Source of the DNA: Bacteroidales bacterium
GTDB taxonomy: Bacteria; Bacteroidota; Bacteroidia; Bacteroidales; Bacteroidaceae
Assembly (NCBI GenBank): GCA_004557185.1
Contig: SFEP01000005.1
Location: forward strand, 42,882 to 106,881
Reading direction: 5' to 3'
DNA: 64,000 nt
The position numbers and the translations under genes were made by a program. Below are positions 51,173 through 59,240 of this stretch, in pieces (within the stretch, counting starts at the first letter, position 1; the number at the start of each line of letters is the position of its first letter). The notes under the pieces are model-generated. The model was not told the DNA's origin. It ran no database searches and saw only the letters and a program-made list of their open reading frames with translations.

Positions 51173-51349
51173 GATGCTACGTAAAAAAGTTTACGTCGTA
51201 CGTAAAAAAAATCACGTCGTACGTAAAATTTTTTACGTAGCATCTATTTTTTGCGGGGCGGCGGGCCGTAAAAACAGGCCGCCGTGGAAGAAACCTCCCC
51301 CGCCGTGGGAACTTTCTTCCACGGCGGGGGAACTTTCTTCCATGGCATC
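51173..51349 (+). repeat. Composite 21-bp palindromic array element, copy R4
   Basis: A 72-bp TACGTA-type array (51173-51244, GATGC ... GCATC), a 33-bp linker (51245-51277) and a 72-bp CCACGG-type array (51278-51349, left end GCCGC, right end GCATC). A further 33-bp linker lies upstream (51140-51172). In the gap between the convergent GT2 and Omp28-like genes (50897-51486) I see no gene. Confidence 0.95.
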
Positions 51350-51486
51350 TTTCTCGGGCGGGGTGGCAGCCCGTGTGTATAGGCGGCAGGAGTAGAGATG
51401 CAGTCAGCCCGACTTGCGCTTGTGCGCAGGCCGGGCTGACAGTGTGAAGGATGGGGCACCGCGCGGGGGCGGTGGTGTGTGCGGTG

Positions 51487-53271
51487 TTATTTGACGGCCA
51501 CGCGGGCTGCATTGATGATGGCGGCTGTGGCCTTGTCGGTCACGATCACAGTGACGTAGCAGTTGGTGGGCTCGTTGATGGAGAGTTTCGAGAGCACGAG
51601 TTCGGTGTCGATGGGATAGTCCTTTCCGGCCTCCTGACGTGCGGGCAGTGCTGCATCGCTGCCGTAGAAGTCGGGCTGTATGCCGCGTGCCACGTGCTCA
51701 AACTCCATGCCTACGACCTTTGCCTTACCCATTTCGCCACCCTTGCGGAAGCGTCCGAAGTTGGCGATGTCGTACTGGCTGAGGTAGTTCTCCTGCACCG
51801 CCCTTGCATGGGTCACCTTGCTCTCGGTGATGATGTAGGCCACGTTGCAGGCACGGTTGGTAGGCACTGCCCAGCGCACGTTGCCCCGCACGTTGATGAC
51901 GTCGTCGGCATAGGTGGCTTCGAGGTTGTGCACCTCGAGCAGCGGCTGCTGCGCGAGGGCTTGCTCTACGGCCTCCTGGAAGGTGCCCGCGCCGTCGAAC
52001 ACGGAATTGTTGTCGCTCACGGTGCGCATGGGGTTGCACAGCGTGGTGCGATTGACCAGGCCGATGGGGAACACCTGGAAGCTCAAGGCTGCATCGTAGT
52101 CGGCATTGACAAAGGGGTCCTTCGAGGCGTCGTTGTGTACGGCTACAGGAATGAAGCGTTCGGGATAGAGTTCCTCAAGGTGCTCGATGGCGAGAATGCC
52201 CTGCGTGCACCATCCGCACCAGGTGCCTGTGCCCTCTTCGAGCACGGCGTGCGACTGGGGTATGAAGGCTGTTTGGGCTATGGAGTCGGTGTAGCCCACC
52301 GATTCGAGCCCTTCGACTTCGGCCCACACGCTGTAGTGGGTGAAGTTCCCCTGCTTGAGGGCTACGGGAGTGCTGAGCTGGAGGTCGGCGCCCTGGCCTG
52401 CTGCGAGGTTGAGCGCATCGAACTGCTGTGTGTACACCTCGTTGGTGCCTGCCAGGCGCAGGTGCACCTTGGCCGACGTGATGGGCACGTCGCGGGCTTC
52501 AAGGCGCAGGCTGAGGTGCGCTTCGCTCTGCAAGGTAAGGGGGTCGTTGAGGTCGAGCAGGGCGTAGCTGGAGCGGTAGACCACGGAGATGTCGTCGAGG
52601 CCCAGCACCGAGCCGCCCTTGGTGTCGTGCACGAAGGCTATGTAGACCGTTTTGCCGGCATAGTCGGCCAGGCTGACGGTGTGTTCGTTCCACTCGCCGT
52701 CCATGGCGTCGGTGTCGCCCGCAGGCTCTGCCTCGGTGCGGAAGACGGGTTCGAGTCCGCTGAAGTCGAGTCTTGGGTTGCCACCCGTGGTCGAGATGTA
52801 GACGGAGTAGCCGTCGAGCTTGGTGCGCGAGTAGCTCTCGGCTTTCCACGTGAGCACGCACTGGTCGTTGGGAATGTCGATGGCGGTTGTCACGAGCCAG
52901 GAGTTGGCTGACACGGGGTTGGTGAAGCCCGAGGTGGAGCCAGCCCAGAAGTTGGTCGACGAGTAACTGTCCATGAGCGTAAGAATCCAGGGCTTATCGG
53001 TTTTGAAGCCTATGGAGGTGGAGAACTGGTCGGGCTCGCCTACGCCGAGGTTGTAGGTTTTCACCATAGCCTGCGTCTGCGTTTTGTCCTGAAAATCTAA
53101 CGTGTAGATGGGAGCGTCGAGCTCGGTGTCGGGCTCTGTGACGGTGACGGGCGGCGTGGGAGGGTCGACCACGGGGGTTGCATCGTCGGAGCAGGAGGCC
53201 ACTGCGAGGCAGAGAGCCGGCAGGGCCACACTCCAGGTGCGAAGGTGGTTGTAGAGGGTCATGATGAGCAT
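51487..53271 (-). CDS. Omp28-related surface lipoprotein with thioredoxin-like CxxC
   Basis: 594 residues (or 591 from the ATG at 53262). The lipobox is AVASC, followed by SDDATP and a Pro/Thr linker. Residues about 50-220 form a jelly-roll 'choice-of-anchor' type domain (SANSWLVTTAIDIPNDQCVL; TVYIAFVHDTKGGSVLGLDDI). The C-terminal half contains GTGTWCGWCTQGILAIEHLEEL, the redox-type CxxC of Omp28-family outer-membrane proteins. It is probably exposed on the cell surface; the redox role is inferred. It lies 31 bp after the T9SS-domain gene upstream and is likely co-transcribed with it. Confidence 0.87.
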   Translation of the reverse strand: MLIMTLYNHLRTWSVALPALCLAVASCSDDATPVVDPPTPPVTVTEPDTELDAPIYTLDFQDKTQTQAMVKTYNLGVGEPDQFSTSIGFKTDKPWILTLMDSYSSTNFWAGSTSGFTNPVSANSWLVTTAIDIPNDQCVLTWKAESYSRTKLDGYSVYISTTGGNPRLDFSGLEPVFRTEAEPAGDTDAMDGEWNEHTVSLADYAGKTVYIAFVHDTKGGSVLGLDDISVVYRSSYALLDLNDPLTLQSEAHLSLRLEARDVPITSAKVHLRLAGTNEVYTQQFDALNLAAGQGADLQLSTPVALKQGNFTHYSVWAEVEGLESVGYTDSIAQTAFIPQSHAVLEEGTGTWCGWCTQGILAIEHLEELYPERFIPVAVHNDASKDPFVNADYDAALSFQVFPIGLVNRTTLCNPMRTVSDNNSVFDGAGTFQEAVEQALAQQPLLEVHNLEATYADDVINVRGNVRWAVPTNRACNVAYIITESKVTHARAVQENYLSQYDIANFGRFRKGGEMGKAKVVGMEFEHVARGIQPDFYGSDAALPARQEAGKDYPIDTELVLSKLSINEPTNCYVTVIVTDKATAAIINAARVAVK

Positions 53272-53302
53272 GTAAAATGGGGATTCTTAACGGATAACGT
53301 AT

Positions 53303-54682
53303 TTAGCGAATGACCTTGAATGTGCTGGTCTGGCCATTGGCTGCGCTGACCTGCAGGAGGTACATGCCGCGGGGCTGCTGACTGAGGTCAACCTGGCCCT
53401 GCGTGGCTGTGGCCACTTGCTTGCCCTCGACGTTGAACACGCGGATGGCGCCCTGATGGCCCGACACGTTGATCACGCCGTTGGGCGAGATGGCCATGTG
53501 GGGACGCTCGGCCACGGCCTGGCTGATGCCCGTAAGACTCTCGCACACAGCCACCACGGGGGTTACGACTACGCCCATTTCGCCCGCAGTGGTGTAGGTG
53601 CCGCCAATGAGCACGCTGCCGTCGGCTGAGCTGGCTTGGATGCCGATGAAGGGGAGGTCGAGCTGGGTGTTCCAATATTCGTTGAGTGAGAGTTCGCCGT
53701 CGGCTGTCTTCACAAACTGCGTGCTGCTGATGTACTCGCCTGAGCCCGAGAAGTGGCAAGCGTAGAGGTTGCCTCCACCGGCCTGACCCACGGCAGCATA
53801 GTCGGTTTCGACCTTAACGCCTGTGTTGGTGTCGAGGCAGAACTGCACGAGTTGCGAATTTTCGTTCGACAGGTAGCCATAGGCCATGCCTGCCTCGTCG
53901 ATGTAGAGGGTGCGGCCCAGCATCATCGCTCTGCTCACGCCGCCGGGCACTTCATTGCCCGCGCCCTCGGGTGTGTCGTAGATGTAGGTGAGTTTGCCGT
54001 CTTTGATGTACATGGGCAGGTGGTCGCCAAACTCGGAAGCTGCGAGACCGACGATGACGCTACCGTCCTGCTTCATGGAGAGGGGATAGACACCGATGTT
54101 GCGGATGGGGACGTTGGGGAACTCCTTCAGTTGGCCGTCGACCCACTGCATGGGATGGCTGACTCCGCCTCCCCAAACGCCGGTGATGACCTTTGCGTCG
54201 TCGGAGATGAGGGTGGCTACAGGGGCGTAGGCCATGTACTGCATATCGCTCTCGGGCACGGTTTCGGGCAAGGGGAGTGCGGTCCATTTTCCGTCTTTGT
54301 AGTAGCCCGGGTGGCAGAGGTTGTCGTCGGGGCTCTGGAATACGCCCACAACGGTGCCGTCGTTGGCCACGTCGTAGATGTAGCAGGGCACGTTCTCCTC
54401 GTCGCCCTCGCCTCCGTAGAGGATGGTGAGTTCGCCAGTGGATCGCGTCCAGAGGAAGGAGGCTCCCGAGAGGAAGTCGTCGTAGGCCACAGCATATTCG
54501 CCGTTGCCCGATACGCTGAAGAAGTTGGCTGCCAGAATGGCATCTTCGCCGCAGATGGTGATGGGCTGGTTGAAGTTGTAGACGGTCACGTTGCCGTCAG
54601 TCGTCTTGACGTTGTTCTGCGCCTGCACAGGTGCAAAAGCCATGGTCAGGCAGGCCATGGCCGAAAGTAAAGTTTTTCTCAT
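53303..54682 (-). CDS. Secreted protein with T9SS sorting domain
   Basis: 459 residues from the ATG at 54682 (MRKTLLSAMACLTMAFAPVQAQ). The body has repeated short strands suggestive of a beta-propeller (IYDVANDGTVVGVFQSPDD; SMKQDGSVIVGLAASEFGD; IQASSADGSVLIGGTYTT), as in WD/PQQ-like folds. The C-terminus (GAIRVFNVEGKQVATATQG ... GMYLLQVSAANGQTSTFKVIR) is a type A T9SS domain. No enzyme motif seen. It heads a two-gene unit with the Omp28-like lipoprotein; an imperfect -7 box lies about 77 nt upstream. Confidence 0.85.
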   Translation of the reverse strand: MRKTLLSAMACLTMAFAPVQAQNNVKTTDGNVTVYNFNQPITICGEDAILAANFFSVSGNGEYAVAYDDFLSGASFLWTRSTGELTILYGGEGDEENVPCYIYDVANDGTVVGVFQSPDDNLCHPGYYKDGKWTALPLPETVPESDMQYMAYAPVATLISDDAKVITGVWGGGVSHPMQWVDGQLKEFPNVPIRNIGVYPLSMKQDGSVIVGLAASEFGDHLPMYIKDGKLTYIYDTPEGAGNEVPGGVSRAMMLGRTLYIDEAGMAYGYLSNENSQLVQFCLDTNTGVKVETDYAAVGQAGGGNLYACHFSGSGEYISSTQFVKTADGELSLNEYWNTQLDLPFIGIQASSADGSVLIGGTYTTAGEMGVVVTPVVAVCESLTGISQAVAERPHMAISPNGVINVSGHQGAIRVFNVEGKQVATATQGQVDLSQQPRGMYLLQVSAANGQTSTFKVIR

Positions 54683-54758
54683 AGAGAGTATGAATTTTGG
54701 TGATGAAATGTAGTCAAAAAAAGGAGCGGATCGCATGCTTGCTGCCTTGAAACGGGTG

Positions 54759-54766
54759 CAATATTA
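54759..54766 (-). promoter_or_regulatory. Possible -7 box for the T9SS-domain/Omp28 pair
   Basis: The minus strand reads TAATATTG then C, one mismatch from TAnnTTTG, about 77 nt upstream of the ATG at 54682. Confidence 0.4.
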
Positions 54767-54905
54767 CGAAATAAAGGCTTACAGCGGCCATTTTTATACG
54801 CCAAAAAGCGGGAAAGCAGCATTTTGTGGCACGACGTCAGAGCCTCGTGTGCAGAAAAGGCGCGATTTTGCAAGCAGTGCCGGCATGTTTTTTCAAAGAT
54901 ATAAG

Positions 54906-54913
54906 TACTTTTG
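54906..54913 (+). promoter_or_regulatory. -7 box for the ArnT-like operon
   Basis: TACTTTTG, matching TAnnTTTG, with a leader of about 185 nt to the ATG at 55103 that contains CCTTATATAATATAGG near 55000. Confidence 0.65.
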
Positions 54914-55102
54914 TGCTGTTTCAGTAAATAAGCCGTCATGCCGCGCTGTGAGCGCCCTGCACCGTGGGGGTGCGCTCCTGCATTTTCAAGCCTCTACTCC
55001 TTATATAATATAGGTGCGGCCAGTGCACGTGGCGCAGCTGGCCGAGGCAGCCCATGCTGTGCGCGGCACGACGTTTTCACCCCACCCATTTATTCCGTTT
55101 TC

Positions 55103-56905
55103 ATGCCTTCCGAACCACTGCATGCGCGCTCACCGAAGCGTCGTTTCCCCTTTCTGTCACTTTCTGCCCTCAGCGAGGCATCGCTCAGCCAGGCCCAGGG
55201 CTTCGCACTGCTGGCGCTGGTGTGCCTGGTGTCGCTCTTTTTGTTTATGGGCGACACGCTGTTCAACACCCGCGGCGAACCTCGTGAGGCTGTGGTGGCG
55301 CTGTCGATGCTGCAGGACGGCAACTGGATTCTGCCTGTGAACAACGGCGTGGACTTGGCCTACAAGCCGCCCTTGCTGCACTGGCTTGTGGCACTGTGCT
55401 CGCTGCCCTTGGGCGAGGTGACGGAACTGACGGCCCGCATGCCCAGCGCGCTGGCCCTGAGCGGCATGCTGCTGGGGCTGTATGCCTTTCTGGCACCACG
55501 GCGCGGGGTGCACACGGCTCTGCTCGCATCGGTGCTGACGCTCACTTGCTTCGAGGTGCACCGCGCTGGCCTGACATGCCGCGTGGACATGCTGCTGGCG
55601 GCCCTCACGGTGGGGGCACTGCTGCTGCTCTACGTGTGGCACGAACGGGGACGCCGCGGGGTGCCCTGGTGGGCGGTGCTCTGCCTGAGCGGCGCCTTCC
55701 TGACCAAAGGCCCTGTGGGCGCCGCGCTGCCGCTGGCCGTGATGGTGGTGTATGGCTGGTGTCAAGGTGCGCCGTGGTGGCGCCCCGTGCTGACGGCGTG
55801 CTGGATTGGCGCACTGGCCTGCGTGCTGCCCGTGGCATGGTATGTGGCGGCCTGGCAGCAGGGCGGCGAACGCTTTGTGGCTCTGGTGTATGAGGAAAAC
55901 GTGCTGCGACTGTTGGGCAAAATGTCGTATGCCTCGCACATTAACCCTTGGTACTATCACCCCATCATGCTGCTGGCGGGCTGGGTGCCCTATACGCTGC
56001 TGGCTGTGGGCGCTCTCTTTGTGGTGAAATGGCGGAGCTGCCCGCTGACGACTTGCCCGTGGCACCGCTTGCGCGACTGGTGGCGCAGCCTCGACTCGGT
56101 GGAACGCTTCAGCTGGCTGGCCTTCGGCATCATCTTGGTGTTCTACTGCATCCCCAAGAGCAAACGCAGCGTGTATCTGCTGCCCGTTTACCCCTTTGTG
56201 GGCTACGGCATGGCCTGCCTGTGCAAGTGGCTGGCCCACGAACATGCCCGGCTTGTGCGAGGCTACGTGTGGCTGCTGGCCGTGCTGGCCGTGCTGCTCA
56301 CCAGCATGTGGGGCCTGCTGCAGGTGGATGCCGTGGCTGCGGTGGTGCTGCAACATGCGGGACAGAAAGCGCAGAACGTGGCCTTCGTCGAGGCACTGCG
56401 CTCGTGGCCGCAGGGCGTCATGGCCTGGGTGGCTGTGCTGATGCCCGTGGTGGCCTTTGTGGCATGGGTGAGGCATCGCCGCACCCACCATCCGCACATG
56501 CTCTGCGCCATGGTGGTGGCCCTGCCGCTGAGCCTGCATCTGGCGCTCGACGGCTACTATCTGCCGCGCATGCTGAACGTGAAGAGTGACTACTACTGTG
56601 CACAGCGCATCAAGCAAATGGTGCCCGAGGGACGCATCTACTCCTTCCGCACCGACGTGACGCCGGGCAACCCCATGCATCCCTTTACCATCAACTTCTA
56701 CCTGGGCGACCGCATCGCTCCCTACGAGGCTTTCCGCCCCGCCGAGGGCTACCTGCTGGCGGGCGACGCTGACATCGACGCCTTCAAGGAGCGCTATCCG
56801 CAGCTGGCCACAATCGAGGTGATGGACTTGCAGCACAAGAGCTGCGACGACCGCAAGATGCTGCATTTCTACCGTTTCACCACCCTCAGCACCGCCCAGC
56901 CATGA
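55103..56905 (+). CDS. ArnT-like glycosyltransferase (GT-C, GT39/83 type)
   Basis: 600 residues, about eleven to thirteen membrane segments. The start is the ATG at 55103 (MPSEPLHARS). The first extracytoplasmic loop has NTRGEPREAVVALSMLQDGNW with the catalytic-type Glu/Arg motif, then VDLAYKPPLLHWLVAL, both typical of ArnT/PMT-like transferases that use polyprenyl-phosphate sugars. A soluble C-terminal domain follows. It overlaps the GtrA gene by 4 nt (ATGA) and is followed by a DPM1-like GT2, the likely maker of its lipid-linked donor. Confidence 0.92.
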   Translation: MPSEPLHARSPKRRFPFLSLSALSEASLSQAQGFALLALVCLVSLFLFMGDTLFNTRGEPREAVVALSMLQDGNWILPVNNGVDLAYKPPLLHWLVALCSLPLGEVTELTARMPSALALSGMLLGLYAFLAPRRGVHTALLASVLTLTCFEVHRAGLTCRVDMLLAALTVGALLLLYVWHERGRRGVPWWAVLCLSGAFLTKGPVGAALPLAVMVVYGWCQGAPWWRPVLTACWIGALACVLPVAWYVAAWQQGGERFVALVYEENVLRLLGKMSYASHINPWYYHPIMLLAGWVPYTLLAVGALFVVKWRSCPLTTCPWHRLRDWWRSLDSVERFSWLAFGIILVFYCIPKSKRSVYLLPVYPFVGYGMACLCKWLAHEHARLVRGYVWLLAVLAVLLTSMWGLLQVDAVAAVVLQHAGQKAQNVAFVEALRSWPQGVMAWVAVLMPVVAFVAWVRHRRTHHPHMLCAMVVALPLSLHLALDGYYLPRMLNVKSDYYCAQRIKQMVPEGRIYSFRTDVTPGNPMHPFTINFYLGDRIAPYEAFRPAEGYLLAGDADIDAFKERYPQLATIEVMDLQHKSCDDRKMLHFYRFTTLSTAQP

Positions 56906-57315
56906 CACGCATCACCAACCCAGGTCACCCTCACCGCGCCTTGCTGGGCGAGGCTGCACGCTTTGTGGTGGTGGGCGGCATCGCCACGGCCGTGCACTAC
57001 GGCATCTACTACCTGCTGCTCTCCTGCATCGATGCGAATGTGGCCTACGCCACGGGCTACGTGCTCTCGTTCATAGCGAACTTTGTGCTGACGTCGTACT
57101 TCACCTTCGGCACGGCGCCGTCGGTGCGCAAGCTGGCCGGCTTCAGCGGGGCGCACGTGGTGAACTTCGTGCTGCACATGGTGCTGCTCAACGTGTTTCT
57201 CATGGTGGGCGTGCCCAAGGCTCTGGCACCGCTGCCCGTGTTTGCCATCGCCATCCCCGTCAACTTTATGCTGGTGCGGCTGGCCTTCAAGGGGCGGCGC
57301 AAACGTAGGCACTGA
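56902..57315 (+). CDS. GtrA family membrane protein
   Basis: 137 residues with four membrane segments: EAARFVVVGGIATAVHYGIYYLL, ATGYVLSFIANFVLTSYFTF, NFVLHMVLLNVFLMVGV and PVFAIAIPVNFMLVRLAFKG. GtrA proteins are thought to flip polyprenyl-phosphate sugars. The start codon overlaps the stop of the ArnT-like gene, indicating translational coupling, and the DPM1-like gene follows 54 bp later. The three form a glycosyl-transfer cassette. Confidence 0.93.
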   Translation: MTRITNPGHPHRALLGEAARFVVVGGIATAVHYGIYYLLLSCIDANVAYATGYVLSFIANFVLTSYFTFGTAPSVRKLAGFSGAHVVNFVLHMVLLNVFLMVGVPKALAPLPVFAIAIPVNFMLVRLAFKGRRKRRH

Positions 57316-57369
57316 CGCCCCGCAGCGGACACACAGCTCCTTCATCACACCCCCTCCTATTTCGTGCTC

Positions 57370-58389
57370 ATGACAACCGAAACCATCGAGGCCATGCCTC
57401 AGCACACCGCCGCACCGGCCGACACGCACCTGTGCTTGGTGGTGCCCTGCTACAACGAACAGGAAGTGCTGGCCGACACCACACTCCGCCTCACCCAACT
57501 GCTGCAACGCCTGCGGCACGAAGGGCTGGCCACACGCACCACGCTGCTCTACGTGGACGACGGGAGCCGCGACGGCACGTGGCCGCTGATTGAAGCCCAC
57601 GCCCAGGCTCACCCCGAAGTGAAGGGCCTGAAACTGGCGCACAACGTGGGGCACCAGCACGCCCTGTGGGCCGGACTGACGTGGGCCGAGCAGCACTGCG
57701 ACGTGGCCGTGTCAATCGACGCCGACCTGCAGGACGACATCGAGGCCATTCCGCACATGATGCACTACTACCACCGCGGCATCGACATCGTCTACGGCGT
57801 AAGGCGGGCCCGACGCACCGACACGTGGTTCAAGCGCACCACGGCCCTGGCCTTCTACCGCCTGATGCAGATGATGGACACGGGCGTCATCTACAACCAC
57901 GCCGACTTCCGCCTCATGAGCCGCCGCACGCTGCACGCCCTGCTCTGCTTCGAGGAGCGCAACCTCTTTTTGCGCGGCATGGTGGCCTCGCTCGGTTTTC
58001 CCAGCGCCATGGTCTACTACGACCGCTCCGAGCGCCAGGCCGGCGAGAGCAAATACCCTTTGCGGCGCATGCTCTCGTTTGCCATCGACGGCATCACCTC
58101 GTTCAGCGTGCGCCCCTTGCAGTGCATCACCTACTTAGGCTTGGTGTGCATGTGCATTGCCGCCTGCGTCATTGCCTACGGCCTGTGGTCCTATCTGCAG
58201 GGCCGCACGGTGCAGGGCTGGACGTCGCAGCTCGTGTCCATCTGGTTTGTGGGCGGCGCCATGCTGCTGGCCTGCGGCGTGCTGGGCGAGTATGTGGGGA
58301 AAATATACCGCGAGGTGAAGCACCGCCCACGCTACTTTGTGGAGCAGGAAACGCACCCCGACAACCCGCCGTCGCAGCCTCCGCACTAA
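57370..58389 (+). CDS. Polyprenyl-phosphate glycosyltransferase (DPM1/GtrB-like GT2)
   Basis: 339 residues from the ATG at 57370 (an in-frame GTG lies at 57364). GT2 core LCLVVPCYNEQEVL, LLYVDDGSRDGTW, NVGHQHALWAGL and SIDADLQDDIEAI (DxD). ERQAGESKYPLRRMLSFAIDGITSFS is typical of the GtrB/ArnC/DPM1 group. Two C-terminal membrane helices (CITYLGLVCMCIAACVIAYG; VSIWFVGGAMLLACGVLGEY) follow. It likely makes polyprenyl-phosphate-sugar for the ArnT-like enzyme. Confidence 0.94.
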   Translation: MTTETIEAMPQHTAAPADTHLCLVVPCYNEQEVLADTTLRLTQLLQRLRHEGLATRTTLLYVDDGSRDGTWPLIEAHAQAHPEVKGLKLAHNVGHQHALWAGLTWAEQHCDVAVSIDADLQDDIEAIPHMMHYYHRGIDIVYGVRRARRTDTWFKRTTALAFYRLMQMMDTGVIYNHADFRLMSRRTLHALLCFEERNLFLRGMVASLGFPSAMVYYDRSERQAGESKYPLRRMLSFAIDGITSFSVRPLQCITYLGLVCMCIAACVIAYGLWSYLQGRTVQGWTSQLVSIWFVGGAMLLACGVLGEYVGKIYREVKHRPRYFVEQETHPDNPPSQPPH

Positions 58390-58516
58390 GCCCCGCGACA
58401 CACGCCGCCAAGGCCGCCCTGCCACGCTGCACACCGCCCCGGCAGGCACGCCGCAAAGCCACCGCCCGCCAGCGTTCCAGTTTCTTTGCATTTTGTTGAA
58501 AAAAAACACACGCAAG

Positions 58517-58547
58517 TTTGCAGGACAAGGCGATTTTCGTAACTTTG
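58517..58547 (+). promoter_or_regulatory. Promoter of rimP-nusA-infB
   Basis: TTTG at 58517-58520, 19 nt, then TAACTTTG at 58540-58547 followed by C. It matches both the -33 and -7 elements of the Bacteroidetes housekeeping promoter and is the best promoter in the window. The predicted start near 58554 gives a 155-nt leader before rimP. Confidence 0.85.
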
Positions 58548-58558
58548 CGGCATGATTG

Positions 58559-58594
58559 AGTGAGGGGCTTTCAAGAAGTTCCTCACTTATTTTT
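58559..58594 (+). promoter_or_regulatory. Stem-loop with T-run in the rimP leader (possible attenuator)
   Basis: AGTGAGG (58559-58565) pairs with CCTCACT (58581-58587), then TATTTTT. It lies within the first 10-40 nt of the predicted transcript. The nusA operon encodes a termination factor, so early termination as feedback control is plausible. Confidence 0.5.
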
Positions 58595-58708
58595 ACTATA
58601 CCACAACTATTCATGGCCTCGTGCGGCTTCCATCAGGCCGCAGCACCGCCCCACAGGGCACCAAGCCGCACGCCACACCACCCCGCACGAAGCCACACCC
58701 TAAGACAC

Positions 58709-59176
58709 ATGACCGACATAAACGTAGTGAGAGGCATCGTCGACGAATGGCTCGCCGGTAAAGACTATTTCCTGACCGACCTCACCATCAGCACCGACAA
58801 CCGCATCGTGGTGGAAATTGACCACGAAGAGGGCGTCTGGATTGAAGACTGCGTAGAACTCAGCCGCTTTATCGAGAGCCGCCTCGACCGCGAAGAGGAG
58901 GACTTTGAACTCGAAGTGGGCAGCGCAGGCATCGGACAACCCTTCAAGGTGCTCCGCCAATACGAAATACACCAGGGCGAACGCGTGGAAACGCTCACCC
59001 TCGACGGCAAAAAGCTGCAAGGCGTACTGGCACACGTCAGCAACGAAAACTTCACCCTCACCATCACCGAGAAAGTGAAAGAGCCGGGAGCCAAACGCCC
59101 CACACTCAAGGAACGCGACGTGGTGCTCGCCTACAACGAGGTGAAATGGACAAAATACCTCATCGACTTCAAGTAA
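58709..59176 (+). CDS. rimP: Ribosome maturation factor RimP
   Basis: 155 residues from the ATG at 58709 (MTDINVVRGIVDEW). Features are the N-terminal alpha/beta domain (VVEIDHEEGVWIEDCVELSRFIESRLD) and LEVGSAGIGQPFKVLRQYEIHQGE, the Bacteroidetes variant of the family's 'VSSPG' loop. The C-terminal SH3-like barrel is KLQGVLAHVSNENFTLTI. It helps assemble 30S subunits. First gene of the rimP-nusA-infB operon; nusA follows 64 bp later. Confidence 0.95.
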   Translation: MTDINVVRGIVDEWLAGKDYFLTDLTISTDNRIVVEIDHEEGVWIEDCVELSRFIESRLDREEEDFELEVGSAGIGQPFKVLRQYEIHQGERVETLTLDGKKLQGVLAHVSNENFTLTITEKVKEPGAKRPTLKERDVVLAYNEVKWTKYLIDFK

Positions 59177-59240
59177 GCCCCGCCACAACGCACACCACAC
59201 ACCCATCCCACGACAACAAACAAGCATACTTACAGAAATA

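Noticed and set aside
51178..51395. Small genes encoding M-L-R-K-K heptad peptides within array elements
   Set aside because: Equivalent frames arise in either orientation of the palindromic units; no promoter or conserved start context; better explained as repeats.
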